Numbered from the stretch's first letter, positions 30,151 to 43,695 are shown. The stretch is DNA of 64,000 bases from Paraescarpia echinospica (GCA_020002185.1 CM034543.1:14098702-14162701); one strand, 5' to 3'. Numbers and translations: made by a program. Notes: a model not told the origin generated them from the sequence alone.

Positions 30151-32084
30151 AGTGGTTAAGAATTGATCAAACGGTCAAGTAGTTATTAAGAAACACACCC
30201 ACCCACTATACTAGTCAGTGCGACAGGTGATACGCTGGTATTGTTGGTAGGGAGGTCGGTGAAAATGCAATAATTCATCAGATTGGCAAATGCAAAACAC
30301 CATTGGAAAGGTCTATTTAAGAGATAAACAGCAATACCAGTTTTAAATCTCTGTGATGAAAACTGGCGAAGTTATAGACAATTATGTAAAGGCCATTGAA
30401 TAAATTTGTGTGACAGTTTTTTTTGATCTGAAGGAAATGTGAAAAAATAATCTTGTACAATACAAAAAACTTAGCTAAAACTTGATATTTTATGTATTTC
30501 CTTTAAATATCATTTAAGAAAGGAATTATACATAAATTAAGTTAATTAACTAGGCTACTAACCTTTTGGAAAAGCGTACAAAAGTATCTCCAGGTCCCCC
30601 ACTCTCAAATCGTCATCCATAATATATATACGTCTACACAATATATCTGGCTCGTTGTCAAATAACACATTGAACCAGCTTGGGAAGCCTGCTACCCACA
30701 GGTTGGAGGATATGCTTTAATGGTTTCCATTATGTGGATATCAAACAAATCTGACATGTTTTAGAAGGTGTAGGTATACCAGCAAAATCATTTGGACGTT
30801 AGTTAGTACGTGCATGCATGTCATGTATGCAAAGTTAGTAAAGTGTGTGAGAGTATAAACATAGCGAAATATTGCATGCATTGATGTAAACATTCTGCTT
30901 TGGCCTTGCACCATATAATTATGTAAACATAATTTATATGTAGGTTTGTGTGTGTGTCCTCATGTGTGCGTGTGCGTAAAATTAGTAAAGTGAGAAGGAT
31001 AGCCAACTACTGCAAGCAACAATAAGCATTCCGCTACACAGCATGCATGTACAACATTATATATATATACATACATACATATATATACATAATATATATA
31101 TATATATAATATATATTGCTATGCAACTTTGAATTATCTGATGTAATGTTATATCTGCAAAGATCCGTTTGCAGAAACTGTGGCGTTTCTAAGACGTTTA
31201 GAACAGATTTCAACAACCTGTTTGACGCACCTTGTTTTTTTTAGAAAGCACCGCATTTCATTGCTTAAGAAGAATGTCCTTGCAGCATTCAAAAATAAAA
31301 TGTTGAAAAAGCATGCATATCAATCACTGCTGAAGCAAAATGTTGCACTGTACCAACACCAGGAAATGTTAAATCATGTTATATATTCATCTACAAATTA
31401 AATACTTCTATGAAGATACAGTAAAAAAACAACCCAAAAAAACACCACCAAGCCAATGTTTATACATGCAGTTAGTTACATCAAGATCAATGCAGTGTAA
31501 TTAGAAGTATATTAGATGTCTAATTTATGGAGGAGGTTGTCATTTATTTGTTGTCATTTGTTATTTATTTTGCATGATTATAACATGAAAACAAACTTAA
31601 AATATTCATATAACGTCCACCATATAATACCTGATAGCATGTCTGTGCATGTGTAAACACGAATAACAAATGCATGGCTAAACCACAACTTCAGAATATA
31701 AGATTGTGTATGCCGAGTGTGTGAGCGATAATAGGAGAAATTCGTTGCCGGACATGGGGTACCGCTACGTTCGAGCTTGGGGCAAAAATGGGCAAAGGTG
31801 TATCTCCGCCAAATTTGCATTAATATTACGTTTATACATTACTAAATAGCACATGTGTAGTTTGCCAGAGTTTCCGCAAGCTGTTCATACCTTAGATCCT
31901 CTCTAAATATGACCAATGTTCAACATATCATATTTTTCTTAATTTTATATCAATTCATACAAGAAACACGTCAAAAGAAAGAGCATCATTTTGCGATTTC
32001 AACCATACCGCCAAACATAGCATGGCGGGTAATAACGCGAGTACGTGATTTTATGAGAAACACCTCCCTTCCGCGAAATTAAAT
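30151..32084. other. Gene-free stretch
   Basis: A (TA)n tract interrupted by TACA lies at about 31057-31116. A TGTGTGTG-rich patch lies near 30945-30975. The open frame at 31180-31401 is Lys/Leu-rich, with no family recognised. No coding evidence is convincing. Confidence 0.45.
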
Positions 32085-32348
32085 ATGGCTGCGTCCGCAA
32101 CGAAACGAAATTTCGGTGGGGGTCGTTGTTTCATCACGAGTATCTGTATGAAGCATTACGAATTCACAAAAGCAGGTATTTTATCACAAAGAAGACATAT
32201 TTATGTTTCTTTTGATATAAAATATATGATCAGTCTTTATAAATCAAGGGACTTACAATTTTTTAAACATAGGCGATTTAACATTGCGTCCCAATGCAAA
32301 CGCGTGATTTCTTCCGACCTCCCTATTGTTGGCTGTGGTAGAGATTAG
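32085..32348 (+). other. Unassigned small open frame with ATG
   Basis: An 87-codon frame starts with an ATG in an AAATATGGCTGCG context and reads MAASATKRNFGGGRCF. A GTATTT after about 31 codons could be a splice donor. I do not recognise a family. It could be the first exon of a transposon gene, since it sits ahead of the THAP exon, or chance. Confidence 0.25.
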
Positions 32349-33048
32349 CAACAATTTACCTTTAATTATTCACACTGCAGCTTTAGTAATACGTAACGTA
32401 AAACATCGGGCATCCGCATGGTGTAATGCGCTTGTTGTTTATGATTCGAATGTCTATAATTTTAGAATTAAACTTACCAACACTACTCCTACCGATCTCT
32501 ACTGGTACTACTAAACACCAAAAAGTACTGAAACAGACCAACAAGACCGAACCGGGTCGCCTGAAACCAAAGACAGTCATACAGACAAATAACACCACAT
32601 AGAACAAAATTATTATATTTTACAAATAGGAATTATGTATCGTTTTTGTGCTTGTCTGTTTGGTTTGTTCTAGTCGCTTGCTTTACGGTGTTGTTAGCCG
32701 CGATTATTTAGGCTTCGTGATGTGGCGTCACTGAATAAACTACTAGGTCTTGTGAACTCGCGTCAAATAATAGTCCGAATGGTACTATACATATTAAGTT
32801 ACATGTTAAAAAGATGAATTTCCCAATTGCCTTATCATCAATGGGGATGTCAAGATTAAAACTTTAATTTAGAAAGCTCCTGTTTGAAATGTACCAAGTT
32901 GGGAGCCGTGATCAGCAACTGATCCTGGAAGACTAACGGTAGCACCACACCAAAGTAAGTATATACCAAGCATAGTCACTTGACGATACGCCATTTAAAA
33001 TTGGATGGTGGCGCCATCTACTGGACTGAATCTATAAGCGTAGCAAAT
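32349..33048. other. Non-coding stretch with inverted similarity to the duplicated segment
   Basis: About 32950-33040 reads, on the minus strand, CAAGTGACTATGCTTGGTATATA preceded by a GGCGCCA block. The same words lie in direct orientation at 3005-3100 and 35090-35180. Another related word pair (CGATTATTTAGGCTTCGTGA versus CGATTATCCAGGCACCGTGA) lies at 32702 and 35431. The stretch may be the edge of an inverted-repeat element. Confidence 0.45.
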
Positions 33049-33170
33049 ATGACCGCCGAGCCAGGATGGCGTCCTTGTGGTGGCTCATGTTGTACCGTGT
33101 TTGGGTGCAACAACCGCTCGTCGAAAACACGAGAAAAACATTTCTTTTCATTTCCGAAAGATCCAACAAG
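33049..33170 (+). CDS. THAP zinc-finger first exon (partial)
   Basis: The ATG is at 33049. The translation contains CTVFGCNNRSSKTREKHFF then SFPKDPTR, the start of a C2CH THAP DNA-binding domain (C-x4-C, basic stretch, F-x-FPKD). The exon ends at AACAAG|GTAAGG after 122 bp (phase 2). The rest of the domain (the CxxH pair and the AVPTIF box) should be in a second exon, which I could not find before the duplicated segment begins at 34352. It may be a host gene or, more likely in this setting, a transposon remnant. Confidence 0.6.
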
Positions 33171-34351
33171 GTAAGGAAAATAGGTATAATTATTGTAACG
33201 GTATCGGTTAATTTATTTGGGCCGCTAACTAAATTGACACTAGTGTCGTGTAATCATAATATTACATTTACTGAGTTCCCATCTACATACTGATTTTAAT
33301 AAGCAGTTTAAATAAAACTCGGAACCAGTATTTGTTTAAAAGTGTCAGTATTCGAAATCAGTAATATTTATTTGATCGACTGAATGCAAACAAACGGTTA
33401 CAAACGTTGTTTTAAACAGTGAAATGTCGGTGACACGAATTAATGCACCACAGGCACGGACGCAGCCGGATTTTGTATGTGTTAAAATTCTTCACTATGC
33501 GGCTAGAATACTAGATGGAACACATTGCATATAAATATCATCAGATAATCAAATAACTTTCCTGTGACGATTACAACGATATCGTTACGTACAATTTAGT
33601 CCAAAATATAATATATTTATGCTTTTGTTTACATCGATGTAGTGCTTTCTGCTGCCACTGATCGTATTAGTTAATAAACAATTTCTGAGAGGTCTGTGAG
33701 GCTATTACATGCTGTTTATAAAAAATAGTCGTTGTCTGACATAATAAATGTATACATTATTTGCTTTGCTTACCTTAATAACTATCGGTAGGGATTAATT
33801 AGGTGACTGGATTACTGGGTGGTATAAATTGATGGCTGTACTCAATATGTTTATAAACATGAAGAAATTATTGAGAAATATATATATATAACTTTAAAAA
33901 ATTATGAAGTTAATGGCAATTCAATCAAACATTTATTCATATTATTGGGCACAAAACAATGACTTTGCGATGTAGTACTTGTAAAGTACACACTCTATTC
34001 GGTATGGCAACACTGTTGGTATACCATAATGTTACCGACTGGTAAGTAGATGAGCATTGTACGTAGACGACACGTGTTTGCAAAGTAAACACTTATGGTT
34101 AATGACATCAGAGAAACAGCAACGATTCATCACCGTTTGGCTTTGTAGGCACCTGACTGATCGAAACGCCCAAAAGGCGCCTTTGTTTACTACATGTACC
34201 TACCCAAATATAACACGTAATAGAACATATGTGGTGTAATAGCGAAGATTACACCAAATTATATACAAATCAATATATATGTATACATGGTGGAACTGCC
34301 AACATTACTTAAATACGCGTACTTACCATGTGCTCACCAGAACAACATCGA
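33171..34351. other. Gene-free stretch
   Basis: No coding exon is recognised. A short (TA)n run lies near 33876-33892. 34220-34300 has AT-rich sequence just before the breakpoint into LINE sequence at 34352. Confidence 0.45.
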
Positions 34352-34832
34352 ACAGAGGAGAGCGACTAAAATGATACCAAAACTGAGGGATCTTAGTTAT
34401 GAAAAACGCCTAAAAGAATGTCGTTTAACAACACTAGAGACCAGGAGATTGAGAGGAGATCAGGTAGAAGTGTTTAAAATATTGAATGGTTATGAAAATA
34501 TTGATAGAAATATGTTTTTTTTCAGTTAAGAAAGATAGAAAGACTAGAGGACATGAAGTTACATTAGTAAAGGAACAGTGTAGATTAGACGTAAGAAAGT
34601 TTTCATTTTCACAAAGGACTGTGACTGTATGGAACAGATTATCTGATGATTGTGTGGGTGCTAGTAGTGTGAATATGTTTAAAAATAAAATCGACACATA
34701 CCTCAGAAGGGCTGGATATATGTAGATAAAAGGGTTGGACTCTCGATAAGCCAAAGGGCTTCCTTGTCCACCTGCCATCTAGAGTTAATTCTCTGGATGG
34801 CAATCTTGTTAAATCTTGTTAAATCTTGACTG
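34352..34832 (+). mobile_element. LINE 3' end inside copy B of the duplication
   Basis: The frame starts abruptly at QRRATKMIPKLRDLSYE, continues with KECRLTTLETRRLRGDQ, shifts at a poly-T (34513-34525, the same place as in copy A), and goes on with VTVWNRLSDDCVGASSVN. It ends in the ATCTTGTTAA tail repeat. The sequence is near-identical to 2281-2765, but copy B lacks the 1 kb of RT found upstream in copy A. Confidence 0.85.
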
Positions 34833-36944
34833 ACAGTGTCAACAAGCATCTGATTTGATTCATTGGCAGTGTCCCGGCGCCTGACACTTTTTGGCGTTGT
34901 TGATAATTCCATTGATCGTTATTGCTATTAAACTCCATTAGTCTGACACTGGCACATCACTTCACCTCGCTGATTCATTGGGATAGTGAAACATGCTTCT
35001 GAGTGGTGACTGTTGCCTCAAATACGAAACGTATTAACCATTTTCCTATCTGTTTCCATGGGCGCCACAACGCGGTTAGCTCAACGACGCCAGACGGCGC
35101 CACGCACGTAATAATCAATGGTCGCCCCATTGTTACTGCGTACAGTGACTATGCTTGGTATATAATTGACCACACTAATCCTGACCAACAATACCGCAAA
35201 CCAAGCAGCTAGAAAAATACGGAGACAAACACTGCAAACGACTACTAATAAAAAAAAAATCATATCCTTGTTTTTTTTATAATATTGAAAGTTAATTTAA
35301 TTTTACATGTTTTGGTTGCTTGCTTTTGCGGGATCCCTTTTCAATGTTGTTGGTTGGTTACTGTACCGTTCGGTGATTAGTAGTACATGTAGTGATCGGC
35401 AGGAGTTAGTGTTGGTTAAGTTGTAGCCTCGATTATCCAGGCACCGTGAGGTGGCAGCACTTTTTCGTGTGAGAAATAAATAAATAAAAGTACTTATATA
35501 GTGCCCAATCAATTAAAATTGCCCTCGGGCGCTTTACATACATGCACACGTATATAATAGTATTATACATTTAAAAAAAATGTTAACTAAGAAATAAATA
35601 TGTAAAAAATATACCATTACCTTAAATATAATTATTTAAAAAAAAGAGATCATTAAAAAAAACGTTTAAACAAATTAAGACATTCTTAAAAAAACTACTA
35701 TATATACATTCATTTATACAAGAAGAATAACCATAAATATGTTAAGAAACTAATAAAAAAAAATATATATGTATCAATAGAAAGCACATAAAATGTCCTC
35801 GTCGGTGAATTATAAAAACGCTTGTTTAAAAAGGTGAGAAGTGTCTTAAAACGAGGAATCAATATTTCCCATTTACCCCATATTAAATACCATTGATACC
35901 TTAAACCGTGGATTTACACAAACAACACAGGATTGTACGGCAAACTTAGACATGCAGTGGCAAGCCCCGTTTATGGTCGGGTCATCAAGGCCCTCGTTGT
36001 CTGAAATTATGCGGTTTGTTTAAGATAATGTATATTTTCGAAGTAGCATAGATGTATACAGTTCCACGAAGATTGAAATGAGGTATTCATAATAAAAATA
36101 TATGAATATATCTAAACAAACGACAGTACCTGACATTTACTGGTAATCTCAGGGATGATCATCATACTAAAATATGACTATATATATATATATATATATA
36201 CAAGTATATAATTTGTATTATATATAAGCAAATGCCAGAGCCTGACATCTGTAGGGCAACCCCAGAGCACGCAGGCGGACACGGCCTGTGTAATGTGTCT
36301 ACAGGCGCTTACACTTCAATTTAACACATTGTATTCATTCAAATCGATTTTAACACTTTCCCTCACGATATTGTACTAATAAAAAACAACGATGTACGCG
36401 TATTTATACAGTTGTAACACTCGTATTAGAAAATGCATTTACAGTTTAAGAGCAGGTTATCTATATCCACCAACTTAATTGTACAGTGCACTCTTAACAG
36501 TGATGTATATACCACTTCTTACACGGAACATGGATAGGTGCATTATATAATATTTTGTAGTTGTGCTTAACTCATTATTGGGTATTCATTTTATAATTAT
36601 GCGCATATTCAATTACTTTACTATGGACGTACTTTATACTATGATGTACCTTGATGTCTGAAATAAATGTTTATTATTATTATTATTATTACCTGTCTGA
36701 GCAAGCAAACATGGAGATGAGTTCTCTTTGGAGGACTGGTCACGCGGCGGCTGGATCTGGTTTGAAGGAATTGCAATACTACAGTTCTTGTATGCAACAA
36801 AAGCACTGGAGCACATTCTGAGATGAAAGGCCATTTCCAGAGCGGTACGTGCACACCTTGTTAGATGTAGTTCTGAATGGGTTCCTGCTTTCCAGATCCT
36901 TAGATGCCCCCTTCCTAATACACATGATTAGCCGCAACAACGAG
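34833..36944. other. Non-coding part of copy B
   Basis: Equivalent to 2770-4850. It holds AT-rich filler, a (TA)n run at 36179-36200 and an (ATT)n run at 36670-36690. No gene is supported. Confidence 0.5.
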
Positions 36945-37560
36945 ATGTTGATCCAATGGGTGAAATGGCAATAGCAATGGATGGTGGTGACGTCAATCCA
37001 GATTTAGATGCGGTTCATGGAAACTGGTGTCTCCATCTTGAAGCTGTATCAGAGATGCTACCCTGTCTAGCTATTCAAGGCCATTCTGGTGTTAAACGAA
37101 GTCAGCAACGCATGACTTGCAATCCATGCTGAAAGTATTCATGAGCAGCATGAAGATTAGCGAGGGACTGGCGAGGTGAAGAGGGATGGCCTTGTAGCAA
37201 CGACTGACCTGGCTGCTATCCATGCCAGCCTATCCATAGATAAACAGATCAGTGTAATATCTTACTGGAGTTATATAACACACAAGTGACGAAAATGACA
37301 TGACCAAATTGTGACAATATTGTGACATGAAAGACACACAAACTCTACTGCTGGTGCTGGCGGACAGAAGTCCATCTGGAAACAATGCAACCCTGCGGAA
37401 CATCATTGCCGGTTGCATAGCAGCTCCACTGTCGATGAAGGTTGTGCGAATGCCATGGGCGAGAAGATTACGGCATCCATGGTGGGTAGATCTGTCATGC
37501 AGTATTTATTCAAGCTGTCATGCTTCAGTCAAAATAAACCATGTGTGTTGGTAACCAGGT
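36945..37560 (+). pseudogene. Fragment of a transposon-associated protein gene (copy B)
   Basis: In this copy the frame from about 36965 reads DGGDVNPDLDAVHGNWCLHL, then EAVSEMLPCLAIQGHSGVKR, before a stop. The pattern (W-LHL...MLP...GH) is familiar from large invertebrate transposon proteins, but I cannot name the family. Other pieces follow in shifted frames. It is a decayed remnant. Confidence 0.4.
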
Positions 37561-39899
37561 TCCGATGAACGAAGAGATCATCTTCTAGCATCGTCTAATT
37601 GTCATAGCAAGTTTATTTGAGCCACCGACCGGCTCTGTTTGAAGATAAATGCTGCGAGAACCCCAAAATATGTACATCGCATGTAATCACGGGAAACGAA
37701 AGAGAGCACGTGCGTCAATAAGGTCTTGTTTCGAGTGAAATGTCGAAGAAAAAAAGAAAGCTGCGATATCAACTATTAAGCAGACACGGAAATGTAGCCA
37801 GACAGGCACGAGGGGAAACTGGTGGAATTGGATCCTCAGCTGCGACTGTTGGCGAGGAAATACCCAGTGTCAACCCGTGATGACGACGGCGCCCTTCACC
37901 CGTCGAGTTCTCGGGTCATCGATGCTGGTGAAATTAAACCAGCGACGCCGTCACCAACAATTCTGACGATCCAGACTAAAAGAAAGAAGAAACACTTGGC
38001 AAAGTGGGGACCACAAGTACCAGACAGAGGGATTTATTTCTGAGTTCGTTTAAGAAATGTTACTGTTTTTAGGGATTTAAGCTATGCATAAATTATGCAT
38101 CCGCTAATTCAAGATGGAGTATCACAAAACAAGGGACGGTGTCAGACGCAGTTATTTACGAATGTAAGAAAGAAAGAGAATAACAATATAACAGAAAACA
38201 GGAGAAAACATATAATATTGTTATAATCATAGCGTTATTTTATTGAGCGTACGCAATATTGAGTTTTGACAATTTAAAGAAATTTCGCAGAATATGCCTA
38301 CATTACTACAAATATTAAAATACAACATTCAACACAGGTTACAATAGTTAACACTGGCACTGCTGGCACTGCCATGGCATGACTATCATTATTCCCCTGG
38401 TGTGGTAACCCTGGCCGGGTCCAACCCATGGCTGCCTAACGGTGCCCACATACTCATTCAAGTATATTATGTCAATGCACTGTCAATTACAAAAACAACA
38501 CCGGAACCCATGGACAACAAATTGGCAGCACGATGATCAAGATTGCCACCCAGAAAATTAACTCTAGATGGCAGGTGGACAAGGACACATTTTGGCGTAT
38601 CGAGAATCCAACCCATTTTATCTACGTGTATCCCGCCCATCTGAGGCATGTTTCGATTTTATTTTCAAATATAAGACAAGTTTACATTGCCATTGTCTTC
38701 TCTGTCTGGCGCTTAGGCTATCGTATTGTTTATTATAGTGTTTGCTCTAAAAGTTCACCAATGCCCGACTAACAATGATCTATGTGGCTTCCATGGGTGT
38801 GAACATAATTAGTTTTATATTGACCATCACTGTTCTATCTCACTGAGTCACTTATATTCGTTTCTGGTAGTTTCTGTCTTTCTTTTGAAACACTATTTTT
38901 ATATCACCGTAAAGATAATAATCTTACTTACAAATGTGTCCATGGATGCACGCAGAATTTGTTTTAACTTTTTGAGTTATTGTCGTTTGAACATTGCGGA
39001 TGCTCAAACTTGCTGTGGGATCTAATGTTGTTTGATATCGCGGTAAAAATAACAATCGTGTCTACAAATATGTAGCTGGATGTATCCAGGATTTGTTTTT
39101 AGTTTGTGAATTATTGCCGTTTGAACATAGCAAATGCTTAATCCTGCAATGTATACGCGGCAGCGGATATAATACAAGGTTGTGCATTCGCGATGTCCAA
39201 ATGGCAATTACTCAATAAGTTAACTCAATTCCGGCGACAAACTTGTACTTATTATCTTTACGGTGATATCAAAAATATTCTATTCCGCGATTGCAATTTC
39301 ATGTATAGTCTAAAACAACTGGCTGCACCGCTGCTCGCCGTGCACGCTCAGCGGCCCTACCTGTGAGGAGGCCCCAGCAACATTGTGCAAATGACTACGT
39401 TTGAGCGGGCTTAACTGACAACATTTCGCATTGAACTGGCCTCATATTTGGTACATTACATGACAACAGTATTAAGTTTACGTATACAAAGTTTCAAAGA
39501 TATTAAAAATTTCGTTTCACTTGGTCTTTAAGTCGAACACGACAATTCTGCACATGAGCCAAACAAGTCTGTGTAGATCATATCCGATAAATTGTTTGAT
39601 TTTGACACAAATGCATACACAAATCTCATCTTTCAATGTCACTTTATTTTCCATGACCAACAATCCAAAACAAATAAAATACATGCATCTGCAAACCTAT
39701 TAATTAAAAATCAGTAGATAATTTGAATAACAATTAATTAATTTCTCAAAACTTAATTTTTTATTTTTTTTATTTTTAGTAATAAGTAAAACAAATAATA
39801 CTGAAACGATTTCAACAAGGTATCATTTTAAAGGTTTTGAAGTGAAAAAAAAATGCATGTGTTCAAAGAAAGATAATTTAAATTTGTTTCACTTTTGCA
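37561..39899. other. Duplicated segment B between the two gene remnants
   Basis: It contains the unassigned frame at 37822-38043 and the reversed LINE 3' end (38528-38675, listed separately). It also has the ~130-bp imperfect repeat near 38978-39120 and T-rich runs near 39758-39778. No intact gene is seen. Confidence 0.45.
38528..38675 (-). mobile_element. Short reversed LINE 3' end (copy B)
   Basis: Counterpart of 6443-6590, with the same LINE 3' words on the minus strand. Copy B differs by a few substitutions (for example GAGGCATGTTTCG versus GAGGTATGTGTCG). Confidence 0.85.
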
Positions 39900-41609
39900 G
39901 GAATCCTTGTACCAGTTGGAATGAAGACCACGGGGCTTGGTGGTGCTCTGTTAGTGCTACGACAAGTAAGTTTTAACAGCACCACCTACGTGGCGAGCAG
40001 CCGTCGGCTTGTCAATGCACGTTGCAATGTTTGTTGGCAGTGTCCACCACGCCCAGATTGTGCGCACCCTTGGGCAAGGTCTCGGTCTCCACATATTGGA
40101 CACAAAGAACTTGTTTGGCATTATCAAGTAGCTTTACCCAGCAACGAAGATAAAGCTGGAAGAAATGTGCCCACAAGCAACGGACGCTATGCGGCGTAAG
40201 CCAGATGGTGAACAGGGTAGCTTCCGCAGAGCTATCACCACTGCCGATAGGTGCTGGCTAACCAGAGGCCATTTCAGTAAGAACTTAACAATGCATGTGA
40301 TGGACTTCCTGACACAGGCCATGCTCTACTATGTGTACCTGTGTCAGAGAGTCCGCGATGCCATCTATGAGAGTGATTTGTACCTCAGGACAATTAAAAG
40401 CTGTGAGGGGTACGCTGCGTTACATATGTTTCAGCAGGCTGCCAGTGAAGGGATGCTCGTACAAGTGAACTAGCAGGACGGCGACTCTTCAAGTGAATCA
40501 GCATTTCGTGATGCCTTTCATGACAAAGAAAAATCCAAAGTGATGTTGTGTGGGGGACACGTGACACGAGCTCACGGGAAGCAGCTAGAGAAATTGGCAG
40601 CGATGAAACAAGTTGCCCAAGGATATGTGTGCAAACAGAAGGGCGAATTTCCCTCACTGGCTACAGCGAAGTGCTGCTGTGCAGGGAAAAAAACATTCCA
40701 AGGGCTGTGGTTGCATGAGCGACAACTTTCAAAGTACACCCAGGAGTAACCACTTTATGGCCCTTCTTGAGGCTGATGCAACCAAAGATACAAGAACTTA
40801 TGCCGAGATAATGCTGCAGCTTGGCCAACACCACTGCAGAGACGAACACAGCTGGGAAGGTGGGCAGGGCATGTTTAATTCAACCAAGTGCTGTTCGTGT
40901 GTGCAATGTGACCCATATGTTGTCACATGTTCAGGCAAGTCGTACACATCGATATATGTGCTGACTGCACCAGCTGTACGAGGTTGAAACGACAAAACGA
41001 GCCAATAATGCGGGCTCGGTTATCTATCCAGATTTTGGGAGGGGTCACTCCAACCTTTCCGAATCAGATCATTCTGTGTTTGTGCGATTCAGAGCCAACG
41101 AACTGAATATCGAACGGCTGCACTACTTAGTCAGCATCAACTTGGCCCTGGTGCAGTCAAACATGGCTTGGTTGGGTTCGCGGACCATAGTACCAGTGGA
41201 TACCAGATATCTACACTAGATTGGGTCTTCCAGTGGTTCACAGCGTGTGAGAAAGCTGTTTGAACCATTCACCTTCAGCGAGTCTACAAGCAGAGATGAA
41301 ACGAAGCACCTTCAAATTCGTCGAAAGCAGGCTCGAGTTGAGGAGAGCGAAGACCATACACGCTGGGTGAAACAGCAGCTGGTGCAGCACTCATATGGTG
41401 ACGTGGACGAATACGGTAAAGAGGGGGGTGACGATGAAGCTGAAGCAACATACATCATTGTCAAAGAAAACCTTGGGGCTTCAGCAGAAGTTGTGGGAAC
41501 TATCTCAGACGTGGCAAAGTGCTGCGAATGTGGATCCTCACAGCACAAACGAACATCTCACAAGGATTGTCCTCTGAAAAAGAAGGCCAACAAATCTGAT
41601 CGTCAGTGA
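39900..41609 (+). pseudogene. Disabled transposase-like gene with C-terminal zinc knuckle (copy B)
   Basis: The exon follows a good acceptor at 39885-39900. Recognisable blocks in order: CWLTRGHFSKN, LYYVYLCQR, CEGYAALHMFQQA, an in-frame TAG then QDGDSS, CGGHVTRAHGKQL, and a frameshift. Next come the Cys-rich CRDEHSWEGGQ and CSCVQCD, a second shift, RFRANELNIERLHYLV, and a charged region. The end is CCECGSSQHKRTSHKDCPLK, a CxCx4Hx4HxxC zinc knuckle common at the end of mobile-element transposases and helicases. The stop is at 41607. The domain order suggests a Mutator-like transposase, named from memory. At least two stops and two shifts make it inactive. Confidence 0.65.
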
Positions 41610-42870
41610 ACACTAGCAATGCGAGTGCACAGCACTAGTCATGGATAGTTTATGTTTATAATACATACAGACATATTTGTTGTCTATTTTTTGCATTGTT
41701 GCTTTTATATATTTTCAAAGCGACTATTTCATAGGTGACAGTAAACATATTGTTACAATATAAATAATGTTATATATATTATTTTTGATACTGTACTGTA
41801 ACGTGTCCAAATATCAGACATGGTTTTCAAAGATTCCATAGCATTATTAACATATTATGATACAATACAAAAGCTATAATATTTTGAGAACTAAAATTAA
41901 CTTATTTTTTATTAACTGGTAATTATTTAAAAGTGGTTAGATTTGCTTCTGACTGGTTGTTGAAGAAGTCATCCCGCTGTCCGGCTCTTTTGCTGGGGAA
42001 GCGTCGTCTGATGACGTCGCGGATCATTTTTGGGAAGACATATGTTGGCGTCTTCCCATCATTAAATTTCTTGTTGCGATACTGCAATAACATATATGTT
42101 ACCATCACCGTTGGTGTTGTATATATGGAACGCATTTGTAGTCATAATGTTGGGAGAACAGTATATAATTGGTCTCTCTATACATTTTATACAGACTTTT
42201 TTGTAGTTAGTCAATATTTTCTACAGGAACAGCCCTTTGTTATATATTCACTGTATACGTGCTCTGCTAAATAAATGTTGTTTTAATACGTTATGGTACT
42301 GTGGTCTTTATGTTAAGGTAGACTCCTTTATGCTTGTCAGTCCTTAAACTCGTGGTAAATACCAATTGGGTACGCCTTGTCAATGGGAACAGTGAATCGT
42401 TCTGTACAGCTTAGTAAAAGATTGCCCAATTTGTAATGGACCACAATGTTAGTCAGCAATAGTGTAGTTTATTTTTAGTATGTTTTAAACGTTTTGTACT
42501 AAAATGGTATCCTGATTCCTCCCACAAAAACGGCACAATGATGACTGCAGAAGTTGCACTTGGAACATCATATTACTTGTGTTAGCACTGTCGATGCGTA
42601 TACTCAGAAAGATGTTAACATATTCTTTATAACACATTACATGTAACTACACAATATGCAAATGAATTAAACGTACCCACGACACTCCAAACAGTCACAG
42701 ATGCACGTCGGCTCTGCTCCCTCCGTGATGGCAATGTGGCGGAGTCCTTTCGGACGTCGAACCCTAAAACACAAAATACCAAAATTGGCACTTTTGTATA
42801 GTCCATCCCACTTTGATGTTACCATTATAATTATATTTTTGCGTAAATGTAATACCTCATTGCCCGGACA
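41610..42870. other. Gene-free stretch between two mobile elements
   Basis: It includes the probable 3' flank of the transposase-like gene, with AT-rich sequence at 41640-41940. The open frame at 41933-42274 and its antisense partner show no recognisable domain. The left inverted-repeat arm of the next element may begin a little before 42870, but similarity there is too weak to claim. Confidence 0.45.
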
Positions 42871-43695
42871 CTTGTCTAGTATCCGGGCCCACGTCGATTT
42901 CGTCATTATAAATACATTTTTCCGTAAAATAAATTTAATTTGACACCTCGGCGCGTTAGTTCCGTCCTTCCACATAATCTCAGGCATATCTATGTTTCGA
43001 AAATATTGCGTCTTAGCGCACACTTTTGAGACCGAAAGGGCGATCCGGTTTGCAATAACACACGCTGCTATATCGCTCACTACTGTAACGCACGGCCGCT
43101 GTGGCCCAGACAGGCGCAAAACGGGTCGATCTATCGGCCTCACGACACAAGTACGCTATTAAAGACACACTATTTTCGCAACACAAATATGCTGTGATTA
43201 TGTTAGGTCATGGGCCAGATATGCCCCTCGTGCACCTCCCACAACTCTACAAACTCATGTTTTTTAAGCTTTGGGGTCCCCTGAAGATGATTTTAAGTGG
43301 TAACAATGAAAAAGTTGGGTCTCACTACCCGTTTCCAACCTATCCTGGATGGTACCCTGAAATATCGTATTTGTCGTCAATGTCGCGTGGTATTTAATCA
43401 CCCGCACCACAATCGTCATTGCATAGTCGTATGTGTCTCAATATGTACTTATTATATGTCAAATTGAAGGTTTTCATCTCCTGATCATCATAATAGCATT
43501 CAATATATATTTATTATTATTGTCAAATATATAAATTTCCCTTGATCCTATGGCCTCTTTAAGATCAACATAATAATGTATAACATTCTGCAGCATCATA
43601 CCTTTCATTTGATACCAGGATTGTCTTTCTGTCATTACAAATGGATTAGATATGGTGCTTCAAAGATAACCGTAGTGTCGCGGATCAAGAGGCGT
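42871..43695 (+). repeat. Left inverted-repeat arm (~0.6 kb plus a ~220-bp insertion)
   Basis: Starts near CTTGTCTAGTATCCGGGCCC and ends at AAGAGGCGTAA. Matching to the right arm pauses after TTCCGTCCTTCCACATA (about 42975) and resumes at TAGGTCATGGGCCAG (about 43196). The intervening ~220 bp occur only here and are probably a secondary insertion. Confidence 0.75.

Larger units (their letters stand above)
34352..41281 (+). repeat. Copy B of the ~6.9-kb duplicated segment
   Basis: Same content and order as 2281-9194. Copy B has no gap and carries on past the point where copy A is cut, so it shows the whole 3' end of the transposase-like gene. Differences from copy A include point changes, a 17-bp insertion near 35450, short indels and homopolymer length changes. 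All gene-disabling lesions I checked are common to both. Confidence 0.9.

Noticed and set aside
42667..43143. 158-residue minus-strand frame as a gene
   Set aside because: It straddles the left inverted-repeat arm and its 220-bp insertion, with no recognisable domain. Chance seems likelier.
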